From assembly GCA_963402885.1 (NCBI GenBank), contig OY727098.1, positions 15,982,717 to 16,046,716 of the forward strand: 64,000 nt of DNA, given 5' to 3'. This document shows positions 35,471 through 45,218 of this stretch, piece after piece (the first letter of the stretch is position 1; every line of letters starts with the position of its first letter). Below the pieces are notes generated by a model, which searched no databases, was not told the DNA's origin, and saw nothing but the letters and a program-made list of their open reading frames with translations. A program made the position numbers and the translations under genes. This DNA comes from Antedon bifida (taxonomy: Eukaryota; Echinodermata; Crinoidea; Comatulida; Antedonidae).

Positions 35471-35859
35471 TTTCGTATCGTCGTACTGACAACACGAAGT
35501 TTTTTCGAAGAGAAGATTTCGAATTCCAAGGAATTCTACAGACTCAAGCTAGCCGAGGCTAAGTTTATCTTTTCATTATTTGATACGTTGGAATACGTTG
35601 CCGTTGTTTGTTTAAACAAGGCTGAAATTTCGTTTCTTATCGTTTATTTTGAAATTTGATACGTTGCAAACCGTTGACTCGCCTAGCAAGCGAGTCAGAA
35701 ATAGCTTTAGAGTTCACCGGAGTTCACCGGCTGAGTGTAGGCAACGCAATACAATAGAATCAGTCAGGCGTATCGTAAACAACAAACCACTTACGCTAGG
35801 TTAAGAGACTGTTTGTTAGAGGGTATTGTGTGTCTGTTAGACAGGTGTTTGGCACCATC

Positions 35860-37311
35860 ATGCCTAAGCAAGAGTGTGTCCAGTGTAGGGGCCCGCGGTC
35901 GACGGTGAAGTGGGATCGCCACATGCGATGTATTAAGTGCCGTACGTGCAATCAGGATAACCCGTGTGACGTTTGTGTACGCTGGACTCCAGCCAAGTTT
36001 GCATCGCTTCCGCGGCCCGTGGAACGCACTGTTGAGGTCGGTGTTCCGGAGGAGACCGCGCCTGTGGCGGCTCCAGTGGTAACGCACGATGTCGTGCCAC
36101 GCGAGGAAGAGCCTGTGGCTTCCGTTCCACTTGCGAAGGAGGTTATTCTCGGCGCCGCGCCTGTTCCCGCTGCGGCCTCTGCGGTCCCGGACCCCAATGA
36201 GTTGTCTCCGGCGATTCTGCATGCCATTGCGGCGGCGGTTAGGGCATTACCAAGGGACGAGCCTGCGGTAGCCCCAGTTCAACGTCCTCCGATTCCGTAC
36301 TATCCGGTGCCCCCTCCTCAGACACCACTACCACCCTTTTCTGAGGGTGCTTCGATGGAAGACGGCTATTCATCTGATCGGACTATGGTCACGCTCTCGG
36401 ATGAGGAGAGAGCCGCGTCGCTTAGGGGGCCCGGCGAGGAGGGATTACAGGCGCTCGTGAACAGAGTTCTTCCGGCGGTACTGGCCTATCTTGGAATCGA
36501 CTACTCGCTCCGCGAGCCTAAGCCGACGCCTTCTACTAAGCGGTTTTCTACATTCGGCGTGCGTACGCCACTTAGAAAAAGCACTACCTGTCCGGTGGTG
36601 CCTCTCGACCCAGAACTGGTCGACCGTTTAGACACGTTTGCTCGCGATTCAACGACGACACGTAGAGCCGCACCGTACATCCTCTCGTCGGCTTTTCCGG
36701 TGCCGTCAGCACAATTTGATAAGTACATCATTGCACCGGGAGTGCCTGATGCAGCCAAAGACCGCGTCCGAGAGGACCAGGGCGTAGAGGCTGGCAAGAC
36801 CAACTACTTGGCTCCGAAGGCTGCTAAGACAGAAGAGACGCTTCTTGCAGTGGATAGAGCGGCCCGCGAGACGGTACGCGTCACGTCTATTTCGGGCTAT
36901 CTCTTGTCGTTCTTGGCTGACCCGGAACACCCTAGAGAGCGCGACGACGAGGTCATCGCCTTGCTGCAGCAAATAACTGGTCTTATCGCTGATCAGCAAG
37001 CATTTATATCTGTTACTTCGGCCGCTGCTCGCCGGGTCAACGTCCTCCAGGGGACAGATATCGCGCCAGCGCAATATCGTAGATTCACTACATCGGAATC
37101 TTTCGGCGCTAAAGATCTTTTCTTCGGGAGTTTCTCCCACAAGGAAGATAAGTGGGCGCGTGAGCGGGAGGCACGTCGTGAAACTCGATCGAGATTCCCG
37201 CAAAAACGTCGGGCTAGCCGTGGACGTTCGGGACCATCCAGACCGCCTCCCCCTCTTCCGGCTCCAGTACCGCCAACGCAACCGCCAGTACCGACACCGG
37301 CGCGTTCCTGA
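35860..37311 (+). CDS. DIRS ORF1, gag-like protein with N-terminal Cys/His cluster
   Basis: 483 residues from the first in-frame ATG; the frame also opens ten codons earlier without an ATG. Residues 6-39 hold C6, C9, H21, C24, C27, C30, C36 and C39, a zinc-binding-like cluster. The middle is Ala/Pro/Val-rich and probably disordered (about 60-170), residues 190-440 look globular, and the C-terminus is Arg-rich then Pro-rich (SGPSRPPPPLPAPVPP). Position before RT and the basic tail suggest a nucleic-acid-binding structural role; DIRS ORF1 proteins are poorly conserved, so that function is inferred. It stops 38 nt before the RT ORF. Confidence 0.85.
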   Translation: MPKQECVQCRGPRSTVKWDRHMRCIKCRTCNQDNPCDVCVRWTPAKFASLPRPVERTVEVGVPEETAPVAAPVVTHDVVPREEEPVASVPLAKEVILGAAPVPAAASAVPDPNELSPAILHAIAAAVRALPRDEPAVAPVQRPPIPYYPVPPPQTPLPPFSEGASMEDGYSSDRTMVTLSDEERAASLRGPGEEGLQALVNRVLPAVLAYLGIDYSLREPKPTPSTKRFSTFGVRTPLRKSTTCPVVPLDPELVDRLDTFARDSTTTRRAAPYILSSAFPVPSAQFDKYIIAPGVPDAAKDRVREDQGVEAGKTNYLAPKAAKTEETLLAVDRAARETVRVTSISGYLLSFLADPEHPRERDDEVIALLQQITGLIADQQAFISVTSAAARRVNVLQGTDIAPAQYRRFTTSESFGAKDLFFGSFSHKEDKWAREREARRETRSRFPQKRRASRGRSGPSRPPPPLPAPVPPTQPPVPTPARS

Positions 37312-37349
37312 TACGCAGGCTTCTACTTCTTCCCGCGTTCGCACCCCAT

Positions 37350-39464
37350 ATGACAACAACAGATATCCCCGACCTGCACGAGGCAGGCCCGGAAGATATG
37401 ACGCCAGCCATAAGAGCGGCAGGCGTCCGGGTGCGTTCGCGCGTCGCCGGTGACGCGATCGGTACGCCCGTCCCCTACATCGACGGGCAGGTGGGGGGTC
37501 ACCTAAGACGGTTCGCCCGAGTGTGGGAGACCCTGTCGGAGGACAGGTGGATTCTCGCCACCATAAAAAACGGCTACAGCATCGAATTTACGAGCCCCCC
37601 GGTGAGCGGGGGCGCTCGATCGACAAGAATACCGCCAGAGCCTCTAAAGAGATGTGCGCTTCTGGACGGCCTCAATTCTCTACTCCAGAAAGGAGCAGTA
37701 GAACCAGTCGACGAACGATGCGCCGTCTCGGGACACGAGTCGACCGTCTTCCTCACAGAAAAAAAGACAGGCGATTGGCGACCTATTTTAAACCTGAGGA
37801 GTCTAAACAAGCGGTTTATTCGGCCCCAAAGGTTTCGGATGGAGACAGTCTCATCCATCCTTCTGGGGCTAAGACGAGGAGACTGGGCAGCCTCGATAGA
37901 CCTGAAAGATGCGTACTTTCACGTTCCTATCGCAGAGGCAGATCGACGTTGGCTACGTTTCAGAATCCTCGACCAATTGTACCAATTCGTCGCTTTGCCG
38001 TTCGGCCTATCGACGGCTCCACGCGTGTTTACACGCATAGTCAGAACGCTGGCGTCGTTCTTCCACAAACATGGAATAAGAGTATTCATGTACCTCGACG
38101 ATTGGTTGGTCGTGGCCCAGTCCAAGGACAGGCTGATGAGCAGTCTACAATATGTCCTTCTCGTAACGGAACAGGCAGGTTTCATTGTCAATCGGGAGAA
38201 GTCGTGCCTGGTGCCGACACAATCCCCGTTATACCTCGGAGCACAGATAAATCTCGTGACGGGCTTGGCGTGTCCATCCCAACAACGCATCGCGTCTGCA
38301 ATGAGTGCAGAACGCAATCTAATATCTGCTCGTGCTCCGACGGCTTACGAATGGCTCAGAGCACTGGGTTGTCTGGCCAGCTTTGTTGCCTTAGTTCCGT
38401 ATTGCCGGCTACGTATGAGACCTTTACAGCTGCATCTGCTGGCTCATTACCGACCGCACATAGACTCCCTACACAAAGTGGTTCCGTCGAATGCATTCAT
38501 TCAGACGCATCTCGAATGGTGGCTGGTAGAAGGCAGGTTGACTGTGGGAATGCCAATTCAAAAATCTTTGCCGGACGTCCGTATAGAGACAGACGCATCC
38601 GAGACAGGCTGGGGCGGTTGCTCCAAGGCACTCCGCGCCTCCGGCCTTTGGACGGTCGAGGAGGCACGCTCCCACATCAACCTTCTAGAACTCTGGGCAG
38701 TCGACAGGACCTTGAAGGCCCTTCGACCTCACGTGACCGGTCGTCACGTCCTCATCCATTCCGACAACACAACAGTGGTAGCATATATAAATCGTCAGGG
38801 AGGCACGAGGTCACCGACGTTATGCTTCCACCTCTGGACACTGATGTTGTGGTGCATAGGCAACAACATCAGACTCTCGGCTGCCCACATTGCGGGCAGC
38901 CTCAACATTGTGGCGGACGCTCTGTCCCGACAAACACTTTGTCCCACGGAATGGCGCCTTCTACCCAGCATTGCCACACTGATATTCGACCACTTCGGGC
39001 GGCCTCATGTAGATCTGTTTGCGACGTCAGACAACACACAGCTCCCGACCTTCTGCACAAGGTTTCGGGATGCACGTGCGTGGGCGGTGGATGCCCTATC
39101 CATACCGTGGGACGGACTATGGGCTTATGCGTTTCCACCGATCTCACTTATACCAACTGTTCTGACGCACATTCAGCGCCATCCTTGCCGGGTCCTTCTG
39201 ATCGCCCCGGGCTGGGCTCGACAAGCATGGTATCCACTGCTTCTCGACCTGCTCTACGATCATCCCCTGCGTCTTCCAGTTCGAGAGGATCTGCTGACGC
39301 AGGACCGAGCTGTGTTCTCACTACAGAACCTACAATCCCTGCGCCTGACTGTATGGCCATTGTCAGGGATCAGCTCCGAGACTCAGGCATTCCAGATGGC
39401 CCTGCCGCCCTCGCGGCGAAATCTCGTCGGGAATCTACTCTTACCGTCTACAATAGCCGATTAA
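37350..39464 (+). CDS. DIRS reverse transcriptase / RNase H / methyltransferase-like polyprotein
   Basis: 704 residues. RT motifs: SIDLKDAYF with catalytic Asp184, LPFGLSTAP near 216, and YLDD at 248-251. RNase H acidic residues: ETDASETGWGG (D415), LLELWAV (E447), HSDNTTVVAYI (D472), HIAGSLNIVADALSR (D523). Residues 550-660 (HVDLFATSDN; DALSIPWDGLWAYAFPP) match the domain that follows RNase H in DIRS elements and has been described as DNA N6-adenine-methyltransferase-like. All key residues are present, so the enzyme looks intact. The frame overlaps the recombinase ORF at its 3' end. Confidence 0.95.
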   Translation: MTTTDIPDLHEAGPEDMTPAIRAAGVRVRSRVAGDAIGTPVPYIDGQVGGHLRRFARVWETLSEDRWILATIKNGYSIEFTSPPVSGGARSTRIPPEPLKRCALLDGLNSLLQKGAVEPVDERCAVSGHESTVFLTEKKTGDWRPILNLRSLNKRFIRPQRFRMETVSSILLGLRRGDWAASIDLKDAYFHVPIAEADRRWLRFRILDQLYQFVALPFGLSTAPRVFTRIVRTLASFFHKHGIRVFMYLDDWLVVAQSKDRLMSSLQYVLLVTEQAGFIVNREKSCLVPTQSPLYLGAQINLVTGLACPSQQRIASAMSAERNLISARAPTAYEWLRALGCLASFVALVPYCRLRMRPLQLHLLAHYRPHIDSLHKVVPSNAFIQTHLEWWLVEGRLTVGMPIQKSLPDVRIETDASETGWGGCSKALRASGLWTVEEARSHINLLELWAVDRTLKALRPHVTGRHVLIHSDNTTVVAYINRQGGTRSPTLCFHLWTLMLWCIGNNIRLSAAHIAGSLNIVADALSRQTLCPTEWRLLPSIATLIFDHFGRPHVDLFATSDNTQLPTFCTRFRDARAWAVDALSIPWDGLWAYAFPPISLIPTVLTHIQRHPCRVLLIAPGWARQAWYPLLLDLLYDHPLRLPVREDLLTQDRAVFSLQNLQSLRLTVWPLSGISSETQAFQMALPPSRRNLVGNLLLPSTIAD

Positions 39465-40381
39465 AGCATTTCTTTACATGGTGCAGGCGCCAACAAATAA
39501 CACCAGGGTTGGTTACCCTTGGTCAAGTATGTGCCTTCCTGCATTACCTATTTGAGTCAGGTCTTCAGGTCCGCACCATTTCAGGCTATAGGTCCGCCAT
39601 TGGGGCGGTGACACCAACACTTAAAGACGGTTCTACGATTTCGTCATCCTCCGTTATCACTCAGCTGATACGGGGGATGTTCAGACAACGACCTCCAGTC
39701 AAGGTCTTGATTCCTCGATGGGATGTCAACGTCGTTCTAGCCGCTCTTACACGCCCGCCATTTGAGCCTATGAGTAAGGCTTCTCTTTACAATCTCTCGC
39801 TGAAGACGGCGTTCCTGCTCGCATTGTCATCGTGCAAACGCCGAGGCGAGCTGCACGCTCTTACCTTAGAACCAGGGCATGTGAGGTTCGAGCGAGGCGG
39901 CGTGAGGCTAGTGTTTAGGAAAGATTTCCTAGCAAAGACTCAGACGTTGAAATATTCGCCGCCGGCTGTGTTCGTCCCCACCATCACATCTTACTCGGCG
40001 GTTGACGGAGACAAACTTTGGTGCCCAGTGAGGGCCCTCAAGTGGTATATCCACCGCACAAAGACAATTAGAGACGGAGTGTCTCACCTATTTGTCACCT
40101 CTGTTCCACCACACCGCGCCGCCGCTAAATCGACCATAGCGAGGTGGGTCGTATCTACAATTCAAAACGCTTACACGTCATCGGACACACCGCCGCCGGC
40201 ACACATGCATCAATTGCGCGCGGTTGCCACTTCGTGGGCGTTGTTCGCGGGTGTCCCTGTAGCTGACATTATGGAAGCGGCATGGTGGCGAACACAGTCT
40301 ACATTCACCTCTTACTATCTTTCGGATGTGTCCGCTAACCTAGCTCCAGTGGCGACAGCAGTGCTGAAGCCTCGTCTATAG
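39353..40381 (+). CDS. DIRS tyrosine recombinase (integrase)
   Basis: 342 residues from ATG 39353, overlapping the RT ORF by 112 nt in another frame. An N-terminal SAM-like region (about 25-115; LTVYNSRLKHFFTWCRR) precedes the catalytic domain, with Arg in SSCKRRGELHAL (163/164), HxxR at H286-R289 (HQLR), a following WW pair (311-312) and candidate nucleophile Tyr321/322 (TSYYLSDV). This R-H-R-Y set is expected for DIRS recombinases that integrate circular DNA. The same frame stays open upstream to 37523; the ATG was chosen because conserved recombinase sequence starts just after it, and a longer product cannot be excluded. Confidence 0.9.
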   Translation: MAIVRDQLRDSGIPDGPAALAAKSRRESTLTVYNSRLKHFFTWCRRQQITPGLVTLGQVCAFLHYLFESGLQVRTISGYRSAIGAVTPTLKDGSTISSSSVITQLIRGMFRQRPPVKVLIPRWDVNVVLAALTRPPFEPMSKASLYNLSLKTAFLLALSSCKRRGELHALTLEPGHVRFERGGVRLVFRKDFLAKTQTLKYSPPAVFVPTITSYSAVDGDKLWCPVRALKWYIHRTKTIRDGVSHLFVTSVPPHRAAAKSTIARWVVSTIQNAYTSSDTPPPAHMHQLRAVATSWALFAGVPVADIMEAAWWRTQSTFTSYYLSDVSANLAPVATAVLKPRL

Positions 40382-40453
40382 GTATGTACTGGTAAAATCT
40401 TTGTTTTCTTGTCACCCACCGCCGACTAGATATCTAGTCCGGTGCTACACTGG

Positions 40454-40549
40454 CTTATGTCGTGTTTATCCAGGTAAGCAGGCACGATATAGACTACACA
40501 AACCAGAAATGGTGTTGGTAGTCTATGAGTGCCGCTTACCTGGATAAAC
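40454..40549 (+). repeat. DIRS internal complementary region (ICR)
   Basis: 40454-40495 is complementary to the left outer end (35299-35340) and 40493-40549 to the right outer end (about 40724-40779), joined at agactacacaaacc. The two ends are thus copied head to tail, as needed for templated circularisation in the DIRS1 model. The join defines the tips of the element: left gtctatatcg, right tttgtgta. Confidence 0.9.
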
Positions 40550-40583
40550 GCCCGCCCGCCGTCCCCTCAGACAAGAGGTCTTG

Positions 40584-40740
40584 AGAAATGATGACGGTAT
40601 TACGTGGGAGTGGTCCCACTAGAGGGCGCTATAGCGGACTGTCCCATTTATCACGGAGGTGAGCTACCGCTAAATTCTTCTTTTCGTAATTGTTTCGCAC
40701 TTCGTGGAAAAGGGCTTATGTCGTGTTTATCCAGGTAAGC
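40584..40740 (-). repeat. DIRS right inverted terminal repeat
   Basis: 157 bp, reverse complement of the left repeat without a visible mismatch, followed by a unique right tip (40741-40779, ggcactcatagactaccaac...). Confidence 0.95.
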
Positions 40741-42358
40741 GGCACTCATAGACTACCAACACCATTTCTGGTTTGTGTATTTTTCTACATGTTATACTTA
40801 CTATACAATTTACAATGATTCACAAGAACTCCAAACTTAAAACAAATGAATCAACCATAGAATTACCAGTATGAAGTCTACTCATTGCCATTACTGCAAA
40901 TACTCTATCTGTGTACACGTACGTACGGTATCCTGACATTTTCCGTAACCCTTGGAAAACCATTTAGTGTTGCATGAAAAATTCCAGATTGCTTTTTCTG
41001 AATTTTTGATTATGATTTTTAGTGTTCCAATTATACAGTAATTGTAATAAATAAATGTAGTATGATTGATGCAAACTGTACAAAAAAAAAATTAAAATTG
41101 CAGTATATTTATTTAATTCAGCAACATTTACCACAAGTTGACTGCATGCTTGAAGCCAATATTAATAAACTTCCAGTAAATTCTGTAATATAGCTAATTA
41201 CCTCTCCATACAACTCAAGTTTCATTGACGACGGTAAAAAAACATCTTCATTTTATGATTAATGTCAGTTTGCTAAATTCAGGAACGCTATAATAAGCGG
41301 GAAAGATGTATAGTTTTGAGTGAATTTGATTGGCTATTGAGAACTATCATACTTCGAACGATGATGGTTGATACTTGATATCCAGTTAATTTATCGACAT
41401 TATGTGCGATTTTTCATCACTTATGGTTTTTACTCTTTTTAAAATCTAATTGCGTACAGAATGTGTAGGTATTGGTTACATGGATTTTTAGTCGTGATTG
41501 TAGAGTTTCCATTCCCACATAAATTATTACAGATTTTGAGAATTTTTTTTGTACTATACTTTGCTGTAGTGTTCAATCAATTTTAGTAAATTAATTAATA
41601 TAAATATAGTACAACAGTTCTCAAATAATTAATCTGAAAATATTTTATGTGAGTGAAAGTAAAAAATAGACTGTTCCCAATTAAGTGTAAGCCTATTTTT
41701 TTACTTGATAATATGCGTGTGGCCTCGTTATGAAAATGCGCTAATTCTGTATGCGCCATCTAAGGCGAAACCGGACCGAGTGTGAAATACACTTTAAACT
41801 TTTACTTTGTAAACTGTCATTTTATAAATACCTCAAAATATTTGTATTCAATTCTGTTCTGATGAACATATTAAAACATAACACAACATGATGTGTCATA
41901 TTTATGTAGTGAAATATGCCTTGCAGTATATTATATGATACACAACTACCTCATGTGAAGTGTTTTCTATATATAGCATCTAACTCAACTGGTTATTGAA
42001 CGTCATTCACTTCCTACTCTTAACCCATCGAAACAGAAACATACTGTATAAATGTAACTGTAAAATACAACATTGTAAGTAAACAAATACTGTATTACTA
42101 CGGAAATGCTGTACATGGTATTATATTTTACTTTTAGCCGGTATGAATTTTAAAATCTGTATGTAATAATTTCATTAAATTTTCATTTGCCAATGTAGAG
42201 TAGCAAATTGCTACACACACTCAACTTCCCTACACATTATTAATTAACAATTGATATGAATAGCAAAACTGTAGAATACTATGTTTTCTAAACTCAGATT
42301 CAGATTAATTATCCTATCAAACTTTCCAAATGAACATTTGCACAGAATGAAATTGATA

Positions 42359-42559
42359 GTCTATTACGTGACTAGCTTACCTGGATGAACCGACATAGGC
42401 CTTTTCCCCTTCAAGGGGAGAACATAACCGAAAAGTAAAATTTTATTCAAGAACTCCCCTCCAAGACAGTGGTATCGCCCATGCGCCACGCCCTCAGGTG
42501 GGCGGCAACGCCCATGCATACCGCACCATTTCTTTTCGAGACGTCGAAACGTTAACACG
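42359..42559 (+). mobile_element. Diverged solo left end of a second DIRS-type element
   Basis: Starts gtctattacgtgactagctt, then acctggatgaaccgacata and ggccttttccc, and later caccatttcttttcgagacgtcg and gttaacacg. The order and spacing match the left end of the element at 35299 (gtctatatcgtgcctgctt; acctggataaac; catcatttcttttcg; gacaacacg) with many differences between. No coding part follows, so it is a remnant of another subfamily. Confidence 0.7.
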
Positions 42560-42622
42560 TTTACAATAGAGGAGAACAATAGAACCTATTGTGTTTGGAT
42601 TGGTTTGTGTAAATAACACTAA

Positions 42623-42759
42623 AGCCTTGTATATACTATTATTTTACTATCAAACTTTATGTAACAAAAAAAATGTGATGTGCCCATATATAGACATGAT
42701 AATTATTTTGGGACATCAAACTTTTTTTGTCAAACTAGTTTGATAGTATAGATAGAGCT
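42623..42759. mobile_element. TWA-target MITE, copy 3
   Basis: 137 bp flanked by TAA on both sides. The right end, tttgatagtatagatagagct, is well preserved; the left end (agccttgtatatacta) carries a small change. Internal gtgatgtgcccatata is shared with copy 2. Confidence 0.78.
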
Positions 42760-43182
42760 TAAGTCTGTAAATTTATTGTGCATTTCCTAGAAGAAGGATG
42801 TGAGGTTTGTTACTTCTAGTAAGTCAGGGAAAATGATGACAATAGGTAATTCAGTTTTAAACAAACATTCCTGTTGGTGGTGGCACAATAGTATTTTTTT
42901 AGTATTTTCTTGATAAATATTGCTTTCATCCAATGGAATGAAAGGAAAACAATTATTGTATTATTATTAATATTGGCTATTATCAGGAAAGAATTCAGGA
43001 AGTGACTATTGTTTAGTTCTAATACTAAAAGTATAAAGACAAATAACATTCGTTATGGAGGAAATATTTCTCTGTGATTGAATCAAGCAGAGGATTTTAT
43101 TCCAAGAGAAACAAAAGAATACAAGACCCAAAAAAAGTATAATATTTATGTTCCATTGCAGAGTTGAATCAAACAAATAGTC

Positions 43183-43368
43183 ATGAATACATTAAAGGGC
43201 TTTTGGAGAGTGTCGACTCGACGCTCATCTTCCAGTTCCACTCAAGATAACTCCTTGGGTCTGATGCACCTGAGGAAGCTCTATGTTGAACTATGCTGCT
43301 CAGTTCAACCTTTGACCCAAAAGGAACAGGAAGATAAACTGTATGTCATGCTGCCTCTATTTTGCAAG
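43183..43368 (+). CDS. WDFY3: WDFY3 coding exon 1
   Basis: Residues 1-62 from ATG 43183, 21 bases after the acceptor at 43160-43161, so a 5' non-coding exon lies upstream. Contains DNSLGLMHLRKLYVELC and LTQKEQEDKLYVMLP, closely matching the conserved WDFY3 start. Donor AAG|gtatgt. Confidence 0.92.
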
Positions 43369-45174
43369 GTATGTGAATGAATTGTCTCTAATTAGAGACC
43401 AGTGGCCATATTCACCTTTTACACTAATGCTTGGTTCCCACTAAAGACGCAACACAAAGACGTAATGAAACGTAAGTGATTTGACCAATTACAAGCGATG
43501 ATTATTCGGACTGTCGCTATTCGGACTGTCGCGTGTGATTAGTCAACTTGCTTGCGGTGCGCTTACGTCCTTGCGTTGCGTCCAAGTGGGAACCAAGCTT
43601 TAGGCTAAAAGGGAAACCCTTAAAAATAAGAATTTAGTGAATACAACTTTAATAAATATAAAATAATAATATATGAAATATATAAATATTTATTTAGTTA
43701 AGTGAAATAATATTATTAAATATTTTTAAGGGAAATATCTTACTTAAGTGTGATTGGTGAATATGGCCTCAGATTTCTGTGATTTCATTTAAACCAGTTG
43801 CACTGTTGCTTGGTGGTTAACATGTTCTGTTCCTAATGCTGCCAAGTTCAAAACCTGGTTACAGTGACAAGATTTTTACAAAAAATCTTTACAACAAAAA
43901 TATACTTAGCAATACTTTATGTTGCAGGTATTTGAAACCAGCCCAGCGTCTGACATGAAGGATAAGTTTGGAGATGTACATCCATTTACAGGTCATATAT
44001 CAAGATTATTTGTTACAGAAGTTAGACGAAGAGCATCAAACCCATCTCCAGGTATTGATTGTTCATCCTTACTATTCTTTTGCTAGGCTTACCAAACACA
44101 AGCTTTTGCTTTTTTGGTCCTTTGCCCTCTTCCTTATTGAATTTATTACTAATATTATTACTGTATTTATTAAGAAGAAAATATAGATATACTTGAAATA
44201 AAATCATTTCTTTATATTAAAATATCCAGATACAATTTTTGATTATATTTATCACCATGAGAGATTCTTTTTTACAAAAGATAATCATTCCGTCATGGTG
44301 TGGTGAAATATTATTTTCTTCGATCTTGGATATTATTACCTTAATATCATCAGTAAAGGCATCTTCTATACAGTAGCTATAATTATACAGTTCATCTAAT
44401 GATATTTCAAATTATCTGCTTTCCGAGAATTCATAATAAGTTATTTTTTTCATCATTATTTTATTATGAAAGTCCGTGTCGACATCATCACATCAATCTA
44501 TAATATTAACCATGATTAATATTAATGAAAAAAATCAGTACAGTAATTCAGCATACATTGCCAAGTATAAATGACGAAATGCACAATCTATAAAACTGTG
44601 AATATTATGCATACAAAATTACGTTCTTTTCTTTCCATAAACGATAGACTAGCAGACCTACGGAATAAATCATTGAGTTAATATCAACAGCAAATGCACA
44701 AATTTAAAACATACTAATCAGAGATGTTGCTGAGCTATTACACCCATGTATTTACAGGGATTAGGTCATTTGATGGGTTTTGCAGTATTCATTTATAAAG
44801 GCTTGCATGCATCATGATATGTTTTTTTACTGCAATTATGAAGATATTTTGTCAGCAAATGAGTAGTATAACGATAAAGCATCGTCTATATTACTTTAAT
44901 GGCTGAATAGTTTTGAAATAATCTGTATTAATATAAATATTTTATTTTTACATACTGTAGTATAGTAATGTATTACCAGACTATTGAAATGTTATGAGCA
45001 ATTCTACTTCATAGATGTTCTATTTTGCTTTAGGCTACACATTACACATTTACGCACTTCATTTGAGATAGACTGTCTCTCTTGAGATATGAAAAATATT
45101 GATACATTTTCACAAATAATTTGAATTTCTTATAAATACAATTTTTAAAAATTTGTTGAATATTATTTTATTTT

Positions 45175-45218
<44 letters not shown>

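Larger units (their letters stand above)
35299..40779 (+). mobile_element. Full-length DIRS-type tyrosine-recombinase retrotransposon
   Basis: A 5,481-bp element containing, in order, left inverted terminal repeat, ORF1 (gag-like), RT/RNase H/methyltransferase-like ORF, tyrosine recombinase ORF, an internal complementary region (ICR) and right inverted terminal repeat. The 157-bp repeats at 35314-35470 and 40584-40740 are identical in inverted orientation, and the ICR reproduces both outer ends. These are the defining traits of DIRS1-like elements, which replicate through a circular intermediate and integrate by a recombinase, without target duplication; none is seen. All three frames are open, so insertion is probably recent. 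GC content is far above the flanks. It lies about 7.9 kb upstream of the WDFY3 start, in the same orientation. Confidence 0.95.
40780..43161. other. Non-coding DNA upstream of WDFY3 coding exon 1
   Basis: AT-rich and ending at the ttccattgcag acceptor (43160-43161), so its right part is probably a 5' UTR intron of WDFY3. It contains a diverged DIRS end (42359-42559) and a MITE copy (42623-42759). No coding exon is supported. Confidence 0.5.

Noticed and set aside
35791-36227. Antisense frames across DIRS ORF1
   Set aside because: GC-rich sequence opens several frames; sense ORF1 has the Cys cluster and the expected position in the element.
35299-40779. An LTR retrotransposon or endogenous virus
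   Set aside because: Terminal repeats are inverted, no protease or DDE integrase is present, and a tyrosine recombinase and internal complementary region are, which together define DIRS.
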